Below, one piece after another: positions 9,123 to 17,480 of a stretch of DNA of 64,000 nucleotides; position 1 is the first letter of the stretch, and each line of letters begins with the position of its first letter. Where the stretch lies: positions 62,001 to 126,000 of the forward strand of contig NZ_FNYE01000003.1 in the NCBI RefSeq assembly GCF_900108945.1, written 5' to 3'. Source of the stretch: Paraburkholderia diazotrophica (GTDB taxonomy: Bacteria > Pseudomonadota > Gammaproteobacteria > Burkholderiales > Burkholderiaceae). Position numbers and translations under genes: made by a program. A model generated the notes under the pieces. The model worked only from the letters and a program-made list of their open reading frames with translations, did no database searches and had not been told where the DNA came from.

Positions 9123-9512
9123 ATGAACATCAACCAAGAACAGGATCTGGCGGCGCTGCGCTTCAAGTCGGCCGCGCGTGACCTCGAACATATCGTCCGG
9201 CATATCGCTGCACGTTATATCGTGCAGCAGGTGCCGCTAACCTGGCGCCTTCTGCATGCGATCGAAGCGGAAGCGCTCGCCGATCTCGGTTTTGCCAGCC
9301 GGCACGATCCCTTCATGCTCGCGCTGTTTCAACGGCCAACCGATTTTCAATTCCCCGAGACGGATGATCCCGTTGACTTTGGACGGTCGAATGCGCTGCC
9401 AGCCGTATTTGCGTTTGCCGTTGCGGCATACGATGAAGCGCAGAAGTCGAAGGGCGAGATGCGGACGCGGAGAGCGGCGCGTGGAAGTGTCCGTCGAGCT
9501 TGGGGTGGTTAA
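9123..9512 (+). CDS. Small protein of unknown function under an SOS box
   Basis: A 129-residue protein that I do not recognise. The first 50 residues are predicted helical (DLAALRFKSAARDLEHIVRH), the middle contains FMLALFQRPTDFQFPETDDP, and the C-terminus is strongly basic (MRTRRAARGSVRRAW). It has no signal peptide or membrane segment. The start follows a CGGAG sequence. The LexA box 23 bases upstream predicts DNA-damage induction. It lies 108 bases before the recombinase-like gene at 9621, and a degenerate parS sits between them, so a role around replication or division of this replicon is possible. A SulA-like division inhibitor is one idea, without sequence support. Confidence 0.7.
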   Translation: MNINQEQDLAALRFKSAARDLEHIVRHIAARYIVQQVPLTWRLLHAIEAEALADLGFASRHDPFMLALFQRPTDFQFPETDDPVDFGRSNALPAVFAFAVAAYDEAQKSKGEMRTRRAARGSVRRAWGG

Positions 9513-9561
9513 GGGGGCGTCCAGTGTCGACTTCGCGAGTTCAGGAGGGACCGCGCCGGGA

Positions 9562-9577
9562 GTTTATGCGCGTAAAG
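9562..9577. other. Degenerate parS-like site
   Basis: GTTTATGCGCGTAAAG differs at one position in the 14-bp core from the perfect palindromes around parAB (TTTATGCGCATAAA). It lies about 7 kb away on the other side of rep, in the gap before the recombinase-like gene. Confidence 0.5.
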
Positions 9578-9620
9578 TCACCGACTACAATCGTTCACGC
9601 AACTAACGGAAGCATAGACC

Positions 9621-10619
9621 ATGACTTCAGCCGATCCCGTCGGGTCCGTTGGCCCATCGCCCGAGACAACGGACCTGTTCGATCAGGAACGTCGAGACTG
9701 GCTCGTCGACCCGCGCACTGCATTCGACGCGTGGCTCGCGAGTCAGAATTTCCGCAATTCGTCGGCGGAGGTTTATCGCGCTCAGTGGGGTCTTTTCCTC
9801 GAATGGCTGCAGGCTCGGCACAAAAACCTTGTGACGGTCGACATGCGCTCGATTGCCGAATTCGTTGCCGGACTCTCGATACGCAAACCGCAGCGCGCCC
9901 GCTATTTGCGGCTAATCGAACGCGTGCTCGATCATGTGCGCGAAATCGAGCTCGCATCCACGAACCCGGCGCGCTTCATTGCTCAGGATGGCGAAGCGGA
10001 ATGGCGCAACGCGCGCGACAACGAGCCGACAGGATTTCTCACGAGCGTCGAACGGTCCGCATTGATCGCGCATCTTTCTTCGCCCGTCGCGTATCTTTCA
10101 CCCGCGCAACGCTGGCGCGAGCGTCGAGATCGCGCGTTGATCGCCGTATTTCTTGGCGGCGGCATCAAGACAGGCGAAGCGCGGACACTTCGGCTTGGTT
10201 GTGTGACGGCCGGCTCGCCGTGGATTGTGATCGAAGCGGCGAACCCGCTTTTTACGCGCCGGACGCGCCTGGCGCCGTTCGCCGTATCCATTCTCAACAC
10301 GTGGCTCGAAGAACGTCAGCAAGCGGAATTGCCGGGCGATCTCGTTTTCCCGGCATCGCCATCCGGGCGGCCGATGCACAAGGCGACCATGCTGCGAGCC
10401 GTCGACGCATTGACGGAAGCATCGGGAATCGGCCACTCCCGGGAAGCTCGCGCAAGCCCGCATACGCTGCGCAACTCGTTCGCAGCGGACCTGTTCGAAA
10501 GTGGGATGGAAGTCGAGGTCGTCGGGCAATGGCTAGGATTCGCGCAGGCCGTATCTGCGAATCGACTGCATCGCGCGTGGAAAAACTGGGCTGAACAGCA
10601 GAAATTCGACGAAGAATGA
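9621..10619 (+). CDS. Tyrosine-recombinase-like protein lacking catalytic residues
   Basis: A 332-residue protein with the full XerC/D-type layout: an N-terminal SAM-like core-binding domain (about residues 30-120) and a C-terminal catalytic-type domain (about 150-320). The only clear catalytic motif left is HTLR. The first catalytic Arg position (GLR in XerD) reads GIK. The LGH motif is LGF. No tyrosine occurs anywhere in the last 150 or so residues, and the usual Tyr position falls in SANRLHRAW. It should therefore not be able to cleave DNA by the family mechanism, and may have become a DNA-binding protein of the origin. It is preceded by a GGAAG ribosome-binding sequence. Confidence 0.85.
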   Translation: MTSADPVGSVGPSPETTDLFDQERRDWLVDPRTAFDAWLASQNFRNSSAEVYRAQWGLFLEWLQARHKNLVTVDMRSIAEFVAGLSIRKPQRARYLRLIERVLDHVREIELASTNPARFIAQDGEAEWRNARDNEPTGFLTSVERSALIAHLSSPVAYLSPAQRWRERRDRALIAVFLGGGIKTGEARTLRLGCVTAGSPWIVIEAANPLFTRRTRLAPFAVSILNTWLEERQQAELPGDLVFPASPSGRPMHKATMLRAVDALTEASGIGHSREARASPHTLRNSFAADLFESGMEVEVVGQWLGFAQAVSANRLHRAWKNWAEQQKFDEE

Positions 10620-10683
10620 CAGCTTGCAGCGTCCGCCGCGTCTCCCGCGAATGCCGACGACATGCGGCAAGACGGCTAGACGT

Positions 10684-10701
10684 ATCCCGTAAACCTTCAC
10701 C
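10684..10701 (-). repeat. Remote iteron copy 6
   Basis: On the minus strand the site reads GGTGAAGGTTTACGGGAT. It lies between the recombinase-like gene and the KfrA-like gene, paired with copy 7 at 24-bp spacing in the same orientation. Confidence 0.65.
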
Positions 10702-10707
10702 TTGGCC

Positions 10708-10725
10708 GTCCCGCAAAAACTCACC
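10708..10725 (-). repeat. Remote iteron copy 7
   Basis: On the minus strand the site reads GGTGAGTTTTTGCGGGAC, matching the array pattern except for the last base. It starts 24 bp from copy 6, close to the 22-bp spacing seen at the start of the main array. Confidence 0.7.
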
Positions 10726-10756
10726 TTGATCGCCTTGGAGCGCTGAAGCGAACCGA

Positions 10757-11962
10757 TCAGGTCAAGGAAGCGCTTTGTGCCGGCGACATGAAGCGCGTCA
10801 CGGCCGTTAGCCGCGAGCTACCCGTCCCCGATGAATGCTCGCATTCGGGACAAAGCAGCTCATAACGCCCATCGACCTGAGACAGTTCCGGTTCACCTTC
10901 GGCGCATTTCGGACAACGTTGCGGGATAGTGACGTGCCCGTCGACGGCTGTGCCGATCGACTCGAGCTCATTGCTACTCAACCTTCCCGCACCCGCCAGC
11001 TGACACAGTAATTCCGCGATGGCGGGGCTGACGCCCTGCTGGGCGCGCAATGCAGCCATCTGGCGCGTCAAGAGGTCGAGTTCCTCCGACTGTTCGCGCA
11101 ACTGAGCGTCCAGCCGATCGCCCCGTGCTTTCGCGGCCGCGACCTGCTGAATAAAGTCGAACTCCTTTCGACTCGCATCGCGCACGCCTGCCTGATAGGT
11201 CGTTGCCATCGCGCGCAACGAATCGAGCTCCACAAGCATCGGCTTGACCCGGCGTTCGGCTTCAGCCACCGCGTCCTTGATCTGTTGCGCATAGTGCTCG
11301 GTGTTCTGGCGCATTTCTGCCTGCAGCGCGTCGAGACGATCGCGCAATCCTGCATTCGTCGATTGCTCGACGTCCAGGCGTCGATTTAACGACTCATTTT
11401 CGGCTTCGAGCCGGCGAACCGACGCTTTTAGCCCTTCCTGGTAAGCTGATCCATTGGTGTTGGCTGCGGCGAGTTGACTCTCAAGCACGCGTACGCGTTC
11501 CCACGCGGCGTCGGCACGGGCTTCGCTGCGCTGAATGGCTTCTTGAGAAACTTCCCGTCGGATCTTGCCCTCGTGTGAGTCACGCTCGGCGGCCGCGAGT
11601 AAAGCTCTCAGTTCCTGACGTTCTTCATCGAGCGAGGCCCTTGCATGCGCCAATGCATCCTCGAATAACGCGCCAAGCAACTCACCCGCGCGCTCCTCGA
11701 GCGCCTTTGGAATGGCACCGCCGCCGATTCGTACGCGCGATGCTGAGCGGATGCGCTCCCAGAAGCTGTCGATGTCTTTTGGTATGTCGCTAGCGCTGCC
11801 CGTTTGCGTAAGATCGCGCACGGCCGCCATCGATGGCCGGATGCCGAGGTCGAAAAAGAGCCGCTTGCACGCGTGAAGCGACAATTCCTGTCGACGCGCA
11901 CCATTCGCGCGAAGCGTGTCGAGTTCTTTTCGAATGGCCTGGCGTTCTTCGTCCAGATTCAT
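10757..11962 (-). CDS. KfrA-like DNA-binding coiled-coil protein with C-terminal zinc ribbon
   Basis: A 401-residue cytoplasmic protein. Residues 1-120 resemble the KfrA N-terminal DNA-binding domain (ACKRLFFDLGIRPSMAAVRD, then SDIPKDIDSFWERIR). Residues 120-320 are a long Glu/Arg/Ala-rich coiled coil. The last 60 residues hold a zinc ribbon with CPKC and CPEC pairs. KfrA proteins of IncP plasmids bind DNA, multimerise through the coiled coil and assist partition. The added ribbon is not part of the classical KfrA. Its position beside the iterons suggests a structural or regulatory role at the origin. Confidence 0.82.
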   Translation of the reverse strand: MNLDEERQAIRKELDTLRANGARRQELSLHACKRLFFDLGIRPSMAAVRDLTQTGSASDIPKDIDSFWERIRSASRVRIGGGAIPKALEERAGELLGALFEDALAHARASLDEERQELRALLAAAERDSHEGKIRREVSQEAIQRSEARADAAWERVRVLESQLAAANTNGSAYQEGLKASVRRLEAENESLNRRLDVEQSTNAGLRDRLDALQAEMRQNTEHYAQQIKDAVAEAERRVKPMLVELDSLRAMATTYQAGVRDASRKEFDFIQQVAAAKARGDRLDAQLREQSEELDLLTRQMAALRAQQGVSPAIAELLCQLAGAGRLSSNELESIGTAVDGHVTIPQRCPKCAEGEPELSQVDGRYELLCPECEHSSGTGSSRLTAVTRFMSPAQSASLT

Positions 11963-12311
11963 GGCTGCCTCAAGTTCGCAGAAGTCGACGAATCATAACA
12001 ATTTACGTAGCGTTTGCTACGGATTTTGCTCGACATGCGTCTTTGCTACAACGGAGGCTCCGGATCATCGAAATTCATTGTCGCGAACCGGATTTGGCGA
12101 GCCTCTTCGTGAAACAAATCGAAGAGTAGTCGGTAAGTCATTGTTATGACGGCATTTTAGTCGATCGCCCGCCGTTTTGGCACTGTTTCACGATGCGAGG
12201 GTTGTCGCGAGGTGTTGCGTTTTTTTCGACAGAACTCGCGGGGCACGCGTTGAGAGTAATAAAAGTAAACACCTTTGAACCTTAGTTAAAGACGTTAACG
12301 CTCGGCGAGAG

Positions 12312-12326
12312 CCTTATAGGATAAGG
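12312..12326. repeat. Perfect inverted repeat at the edge of the iteron array
   Basis: CCTTATAGGATAAGG has perfect 6-bp arms around AGG. It lies 15 bases before the first iteron, at the A+T-rich side, and could be a binding site for an origin protein or part of the melting region. Confidence 0.45.
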
Positions 12327-12341
12327 CGTTGCGCGGGATTG

Positions 12342-13833
12342 GGTGAAGCTTTACGGGAGGCGTGGTGAGATTTCACGGGGTCGTTCAGTGATGGGGTTCG
12401 GGGAGACGGGTGAGCCGGCCCGGGAAGGGTCGTGAGTGGCTTCGGGAACACTACTGATCGGCCAGTCGGCCAGAGGTGAGCGTTTTCGGGAGATTAGGTC
12501 GATCAATGGCGCGTCAACGCTGGTTGGCGCTTTTCCGTCGCCGGAAGAAGCGGTGAGCGGATTCAGGAGGGCAATTCCGATGGGTATTGAGCCGATTTCG
12601 TGGGCGTCCGAGTGGGTCGGTGAGCACTCGCGGGAGAAAACCGGAGATCAGGGTGAGGATTTTCGGGACTCGGAGGACGCTTGCGCTCACGTTTGGGCGG
12701 CGCAATCTCGATAAGTGAGGTTTTTCGGGAGCTGCCCGTCGTCCGTTTCGATCGGCAGGTACGCAAAATGAGCATTGTTCCGGGCATTGACTCCAAAGGT
12801 GAGCGGATTCAGGACAGCAAAGCGTACGCACATCTTGCGCCAGTATTTGCGCCCGGAAGTCGGAAAGGTGAGGCTTTGCGGGAATCATGCTCGGCCGGTT
12901 CAGGCTCAAAGGTGAGGAAATGCAGGGGCATTGAAGCCGCAATCGCGCTGAGACGTCGTATTTGCGCGGGTTGGACGACGGCACCACATTTTGGTTGATT
13001 GCTTGAGAAGGTGAATATTTTCGGGAGCATCGGGTGATCGGATTTTGGGCATCACGGCGTTACTGAATAGGACTGAGGTGAGAATTTCCGGGAGTCGCAG
13101 ACTGTACCCAGATGGCGGAGGTGCACAGCTAAGTATCTAAATTTGCGGGTTTTTCACTTCGTGATCCGCTAAAGGTGAGCTTCTTCAGGACGTCGGACTG
13201 TCGATTCGCGGTGAGACAAAAGCTGGTCTGGACCGGCCACAGGTGAGAGTTTTCGGGAGTTTTTCTGCGCGCCAGATTTGTCTATGAGACCCGGAGGCCT
13301 GTCCGGTATCGGATCTGGCGTTCACACGGGTGAGAATATTCGGGGAACGTATTCGCGGCGCGACCGGGGCCGATCGCTACTGAAAGCCGGGAGTCCATCT
13401 GTACATCTTCGCGTTTGTGTCTATTCCTGTTCCGGTCCGCGACTTCCTCCGTTTCGGCGGACTGGTCAATCGGTAAGAGCACGGTCTTTCGATGGATCCG
13501 TTCGGTCGATTACTAATCCGCCGACTTGGTCACAGCACCCATGGACGTAGGTTGGACGGCCGGCTCCCATCGATACTGACACGCGAGACCTGACTGGCCG
13601 GCTAATGGGCCATAAACGCGCCCGCGAAATGGCCGTTCGCGGTCTATCGCTACCAGGTGCTGCAGCAGCATCTTCACGCGTCGTTTATTTGCGACTTGTG
13701 CAACGGTGAGCCGTTACGGGAAGCGGTTCGGGCGGTCGCCGTACGCGCGAGGCGACCTCATCTCAGACAATCCCACATCCATCAATGCCATGACAAAATG
13801 CGTCCGAATTCGGAAGGTGAGGCTTTTCGGGAG
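12342..13833 (+). repeat. Iteron array, about 20 direct copies of an 18-bp repeat
   Basis: Pattern GGTGAG-NN-TTT-N-CGGGAG, all on the plus strand, many preceded by AAA. Copies start at 12342, 12364, 12387 (weak), 12409, 12431, 12475, 12552, 12619, 12652, 12714, 12798, 12867, 12911, 13010, 13033 (weak), 13077, 13174, 13242, 13329, 13705 and 13816. The first five are 22-23 bp apart, and most later gaps are close to multiples of 11 bp, so the copies tend to fall on one face of the helix. Exact or near-exact copies are at 12475, 13077, 13242 and 13816. The last copy is about 120 bases before rep. Iterons of this kind are bound by Rep_3-family initiators. Confidence 0.9.
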
Positions 13834-13953
13834 TGGCTCCGGGTGAGTTGGCGGCTGTAAACGCGTTTCACCCCAAGTAGGTGAGATAACCGCTATAGAC
13901 GTGCATCACCACAGCCGGTATCCTTTCGCGAAAATCTCTTCTCGACTCGACGC

Positions 13954-15303
13954 ATGGCCACGAAGCGCGCGAAAAAAACCGATGTGGTGAGCCCAAGCTC
14001 CGCCGAATTGCGCAAAGCCGTCGAGGCGATTGCCATTCAGCCGAAGAGCGGCAAGATCACGCTGCTGACCCGCAAGCTGTTCAATGTGTTGCTCGCGGTC
14101 GCACAGCAGGCAGACGAATCGGGCGACACCTATCGCGCGCTGCTTTCCGACATCGTCGCCAACTCCGCCTTCGACTCCAACGATACGGCACTCGTCAAGG
14201 AGCACCTGCGGCGGATGGTGTCGGTGCAAGTCGAGTGGAGCCAAGGCACGTCGAGCCAGAAGCCAGGGCGCAAATGGGGCATCTCGACGCTGATCGCCGA
14301 TGCCGAAATTCTCGAGGACCCGGCTACGCGGCGCGTCTGGGTGGAGTTCTCGTTTGCGCCGAAAATCAAAAAGAAACTGCTCGATCCGGTGCAATACGCG
14401 CGGCTGAGCCTTCAGTTCCAGAGCCAGTTGCGCAGCAGCGCGGGTTTGGCGCTGTACGAGATTTGCGTGCGCTACCTGACCAATCCCAGCCATCTGACGA
14501 TGCGTGAGGCGTGGGAGTGGTGGCGGCCGATCCTGTCAGGCACGCCCGACATGGAAGCCGGCGATGAAGCCAAGCGCGAGTACAAATATTTCAAGCGCGA
14601 CTATTTGCGCCCCGCGATTGCGGAAGTCAATGCCGTTACGAATATCTTTGTCGAACTCATCGAACATCGCGAAGGCCGCCGTGTCGCGGAAATCCAGTTT
14701 CGCGTGACCGAGCGCAAGCAGCCGATGCTGGCGCTCGACGAGCATCCGAACGTATTCGACAGTACGCTTGTCGATCGCATGGTGAAGATCGGCATCCCGC
14801 TCAAGGAAGCGCAGACGCTGTACGCGGACAGCGAGGAAAACCGTATTCGCGCCGCGTTGCAAATGACGGAGCAGCGGATGCGCAGCACGACGCTGCCGCC
14901 CGTGCGCAGCGCGCCAGCGCTGTTCAAGGACGCCTTGAAGAAGGGTTATGCTCCGCCCGTCGACGCATTGCCTTCAACCCCGGCCGGCAAAGCCGCCGCC
15001 GCAGCACCCGCGGATGATCTGAAAGCGCGTCTTCTGGGCGAATATATGGCGTACCGGCGCAAGGAGGCACAGGCGCTGTACGACGAACAAGGTGAAGCGG
15101 AGCGCGAGCTGGCGCGTCACTCGTTCGAGGAAGATGAACTGCCGGGTTTGGGTGCCCACATGCGCGACGATTGGCGTCGACGCGGGCTGGAGTCGAAGCT
15201 GACGGAAACGGCGTTCTTCGACTGGCTCGCGCGCAGAACCTGGGGCGAGCCGACAGACGGCGATCTGCTTGCATTTACATTGAGTCAGTCGCGAGCCGCC
15301 TGA
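13954..15303 (+). CDS. Replication initiator protein (Rep_3 family)
   Basis: A 449-residue protein with the two winged-helix domains of Rep_3 initiators: residues 35-160 (ITLLTRKLFNVLLAVAQQA, then KEHLRRMVSVQVEW) and residues 160-255 (LRSSAGLALYEICVRYLTNP, then YKYFKRDYLRPAIAEVNAVT). A C-terminal extension of about 190 residues is rich in Ala, Glu and Arg. It should bind the upstream iterons and open the origin. The start has no strong ribosome-binding sequence, suggesting low expression. It is convergent with parB, 42 bases apart. Plasmid RepA/RepB proteins of this family are usually shorter, so the tail is notable. Confidence 0.9.
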   Translation: MATKRAKKTDVVSPSSAELRKAVEAIAIQPKSGKITLLTRKLFNVLLAVAQQADESGDTYRALLSDIVANSAFDSNDTALVKEHLRRMVSVQVEWSQGTSSQKPGRKWGISTLIADAEILEDPATRRVWVEFSFAPKIKKKLLDPVQYARLSLQFQSQLRSSAGLALYEICVRYLTNPSHLTMREAWEWWRPILSGTPDMEAGDEAKREYKYFKRDYLRPAIAEVNAVTNIFVELIEHREGRRVAEIQFRVTERKQPMLALDEHPNVFDSTLVDRMVKIGIPLKEAQTLYADSEENRIRAALQMTEQRMRSTTLPPVRSAPALFKDALKKGYAPPVDALPSTPAGKAAAAAPADDLKARLLGEYMAYRRKEAQALYDEQGEAERELARHSFEEDELPGLGAHMRDDWRRRGLESKLTETAFFDWLARRTWGEPTDGDLLAFTLSQSRAA

Positions 15304-15345
15304 GCGCAAGCTGGCGCGCCGCCGCTGCGCGCCCGTTGCTTTGCT

Positions 15346-16407
15346 TTACTGCTCCGATAACATCTGTTCGATTTGCCGGAGTATTTCGTCGCGTTTCTCA
15401 CGCGCCAGCCCGCGCAATTTCAGTTCGAGCCGATCATCGCCGTAAGACTTCAGATCGCCGACGGACACACCACCGAGCTTGATATCGAGCCGTTGTGCGT
15501 AACGCTGACGGCCGGCCGGTTTCGCACTCTCCTGCGCGGTTGCCCTTCCCTTGACGATGTCCGCGACCTGGCGGGTGCTCAGATCATCCGAAAGAATCTT
15601 GTTGATCAGGCGAAGTGTTGAATCGGTTCCGCGCGCCGAATGATACCGGCCAACCTGGTACGCCATGTTCGAACCGAATCGATCCGGCCGCGCCACCATC
15701 TCCTGCATCACGGCCTCAGGCAACTTCGAAATTGACAGTGCGACTGCGATCGTCGACTCATCCAGACCGAGATGTTCGGCGAGTTCCTTTTGACTCTGGA
15801 AGTGCTGTTCATCCAGGAAGCGGCGCCATACGACGGCGTTGTCGAACACCGTCTGCGAATCGCGCTGGACGTTGAGATCGTAGCCGAGCTTATAGCTCTG
15901 GATGCCAATCGGCAGATCGACCACGATCGCCCTTACCGTCTCGTTGTTCGCCTCCTTCAACGCGCGAACACGTCGACCACCGTCGCTGACGAAGTAACTG
16001 CCAGGATTGTTGTAATCAGGAATGACGTGGATGGCCTGCTGCTGTCCTTGCTTGGCGAGGTTGACGGCAAGTTCGGCAATCGACGATTTCAGATAGAAGT
16101 ACCGCGGATTGAACGGACTCGGCTTGATCGCTTTGAGCGGAAGTTCAATGATCTGGCCCGGGCGGTAGCCGTGCTCGGCTCGCCAGTTGCGGTATTCGAC
16201 CGACTCATTTGCCGCTTCCGCTGGCTCGGCGTCGTTGACTGTGGACGACGATGCGGGCGTGCTCGTGAAAGCCGCGATGTTCGAGGCCTTGGGCGCACTT
16301 TGCACGAGTCCGTCGATCGCGTTGAGCCGATCGAGCGCTGTGCGCTTTTCGCTGCTCGTCGTATCGGGGCGTGCCTGGAAGCCTTTGGCGAATTGGGACG
16401 GTTTCAT
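15346..16407 (-). CDS. parB: Chromosome/plasmid partition protein ParB
   Basis: A 353-residue ParB/Spo0J-family CTPase and centromere-binding protein. The N-terminal ParB domain starts at about residue 86 (IIELPLKAIKPSPFNPRYF), with the GQQQAIHV and DGGRRVRALKEAN segments that correspond to the nucleotide-binding boxes. The helix-turn-helix lies around residues 200-225 (LAEHLGLDESTIAVALSISK). The C-terminal end is a charged dimerisation region. It is encoded 24 bases downstream of parA with a parS palindrome in the gap. It should load at the TTTATGCGCATAAA sites and work with ParA to segregate the replicon. Confidence 0.95.
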   Translation of the reverse strand: MKPSQFAKGFQARPDTTSSEKRTALDRLNAIDGLVQSAPKASNIAAFTSTPASSSTVNDAEPAEAANESVEYRNWRAEHGYRPGQIIELPLKAIKPSPFNPRYFYLKSSIAELAVNLAKQGQQQAIHVIPDYNNPGSYFVSDGGRRVRALKEANNETVRAIVVDLPIGIQSYKLGYDLNVQRDSQTVFDNAVVWRRFLDEQHFQSQKELAEHLGLDESTIAVALSISKLPEAVMQEMVARPDRFGSNMAYQVGRYHSARGTDSTLRLINKILSDDLSTRQVADIVKGRATAQESAKPAGRQRYAQRLDIKLGGVSVGDLKSYGDDRLELKLRGLAREKRDEILRQIEQMLSEQ

Positions 16408-16416
16408 TCAGGTACC

Positions 16417-16430
16417 TTTATGCGCATAAA
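16417..16430. other. parS site between parA and parB
   Basis: TTTATGCGCATAAA is a perfect 14-bp palindrome in the 24-base gap between parA and parB, overlapping the parB ribosome-binding area. ParB binding here could also affect parB translation or transcription. Confidence 0.8.
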
Positions 16431-16431
16431 T

Positions 16432-17094
16432 TCAGGGAAGCAGAGCGGCGATCTCGTCGGCGCACGCGCGGATTTCGATGCTGGCAAGCTTGGCGCCTCG
16501 GTCGTTCATCTGCAGGACCGTTTGGCCAAGCGCCATTGCCTGCTTGTAGGCCTCTCGCGTCGGAATCTGGGTTCGCAAAAGCGGGAAGCCGAGTTCTTCC
16601 AATGCGCGCTTGAGTTCGCGCGTCAGCATTCGCTTCTCTTCGGTCTTATTGAGAAGAAAGACTGCGCGCAGGTCTTCGTTCATGACCTGCGCCTGCTGTA
16701 CCAGCTTCACGAGGCCGACGCTCGACCAGTAATCCGCTGGAGACGAGGACGTGGGAATGACGGCAACGGTCGCAGCGAGCAGAACGACGCCGGAGACTTT
16801 CTCAGTGATGGACGGTGGACAATCGACAACGATCAGGTCGTAGTCGGCAACGAACTTCTTGATCTCACGATGGATCTGCGCGCCGGCTTCGGAGAGATTG
16901 ACGACGGGAAACGGGATACCGGACTCGCTATCTGAGGAAGCGCTGGCCCAATGGATGAGGGTGTTTTGACCGTCAGCGTCGACAACAAGAACGCGCTTGC
17001 CTCGTTCGTGAAAGGCTGCGCCGATATGCATCGCAATTGTGCTCTTACCGACGCCGCCCTTCTGCTGTGTAACCGCGATGATTTCTGCTGCCAA
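16432..17094 (-). CDS. parA: Partition ATPase ParA
   Basis: A 220-residue ParA/MinD-type ATPase. The deviant Walker A motif KGGVGKST occupies residues 12-19, with the signature lysine at 12, and the Walker B-like IVVDCPP lies near residue 92. It has no N-terminal DNA-binding extension, as in short (type Ib-like) ParA proteins. ParA forms ATP-dependent gradients on nucleoid DNA that move ParB-parS complexes. The start follows an AGGAGGTGAA ribosome-binding sequence. It is the first gene of the parAB operon. Confidence 0.95.
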   Translation of the reverse strand: MAAEIIAVTQQKGGVGKSTIAMHIGAAFHERGKRVLVVDADGQNTLIHWASASSDSESGIPFPVVNLSEAGAQIHREIKKFVADYDLIVVDCPPSITEKVSGVVLLAATVAVIPTSSSPADYWSSVGLVKLVQQAQVMNEDLRAVFLLNKTEEKRMLTRELKRALEELGFPLLRTQIPTREAYKQAMALGQTVLQMNDRGAKLASIEIRACADEIAALLP

Positions 17095-17195
17095 CGTTCA
17101 CCTCCTCTTTTTGTACGCCGCTGAATTTTACCTTGTTGAATTTGTAATTCAATCAATTTTGCCCAGATCCAACGGTTATAGGCCGTTCGGTATGG

Positions 17196-17211
17196 GTTTA
17201 TGCGCATAAAG
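17196..17211. other. parS site
   Basis: GTTTATGCGCATAAAG contains the perfect 14-bp palindrome, 102 bases upstream of the parA start, and may also contribute to autoregulation of parAB. Confidence 0.85.
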
Positions 17212-17390
17212 GACGAGTGACTAATCGGCCATGCAGTTCGTGTATCGCGTATGAACAGAATCTGCTGGTTGGCGTTGAAGATGTGATTAGGGCTCTGCAG
17301 GCGTTGGTGTGGGAGACGGTGATACTGTCTGGCATTCACCGCGAATGCGATAGACGACGTATGTCGATCATGTCTTCATATGCACCGCCG

Positions 17391-17406
17391 GTTTATGCGC
17401 ATAAAG
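17391..17406. other. parS site
   Basis: GTTTATGCGCATAAAG contains the same perfect 14-bp palindrome, about 195 bases from the previous copy. Confidence 0.85.
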
Positions 17407-17480
17407 CCGATTGAGATCACGAAGATGTCTGCGCCAAGTAGAGCGGCGCGGCAACCGGTTTGCGTTGGGAGGCGTGAATC

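Larger units (their letters stand above)
11963..13953. other. Replication origin region of the secondary replicon
   Basis: Two kilobases without a convincing gene between the KfrA-like gene and rep. The KfrA-proximal part (11990-12340) is comparatively A+T-rich, with TAATAAAAGTAAA and TTAGTTAAA stretches and a small perfect inverted repeat at 12312-12326. The rest holds the iteron array. I found no good DnaA box within it. Short frames seen here are by-products of the repeats. Layout and position next to a Rep_3 initiator make it the likely origin. Confidence 0.8.

Noticed and set aside
9621..10619. Active phage or integron integrase marking a genomic island
   Set aside because: Catalytic residues are missing and no attachment repeats, tRNA gene or phage genes are nearby.
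12342..13833. CRISPR-like appearance of regularly spaced repeats
   Set aside because: Repeats are short, diverged and only partly regular, spacers vary from 4 to over 300 bases, and no cas genes are present; the Rep gene explains them as iterons.
12436..13860. Several open frames of 60-160 codons within the iteron array
   Set aside because: They arise because the 18-bp repeats lack stop codons in some frames; protein sequences are low-quality and unrelated to any family.
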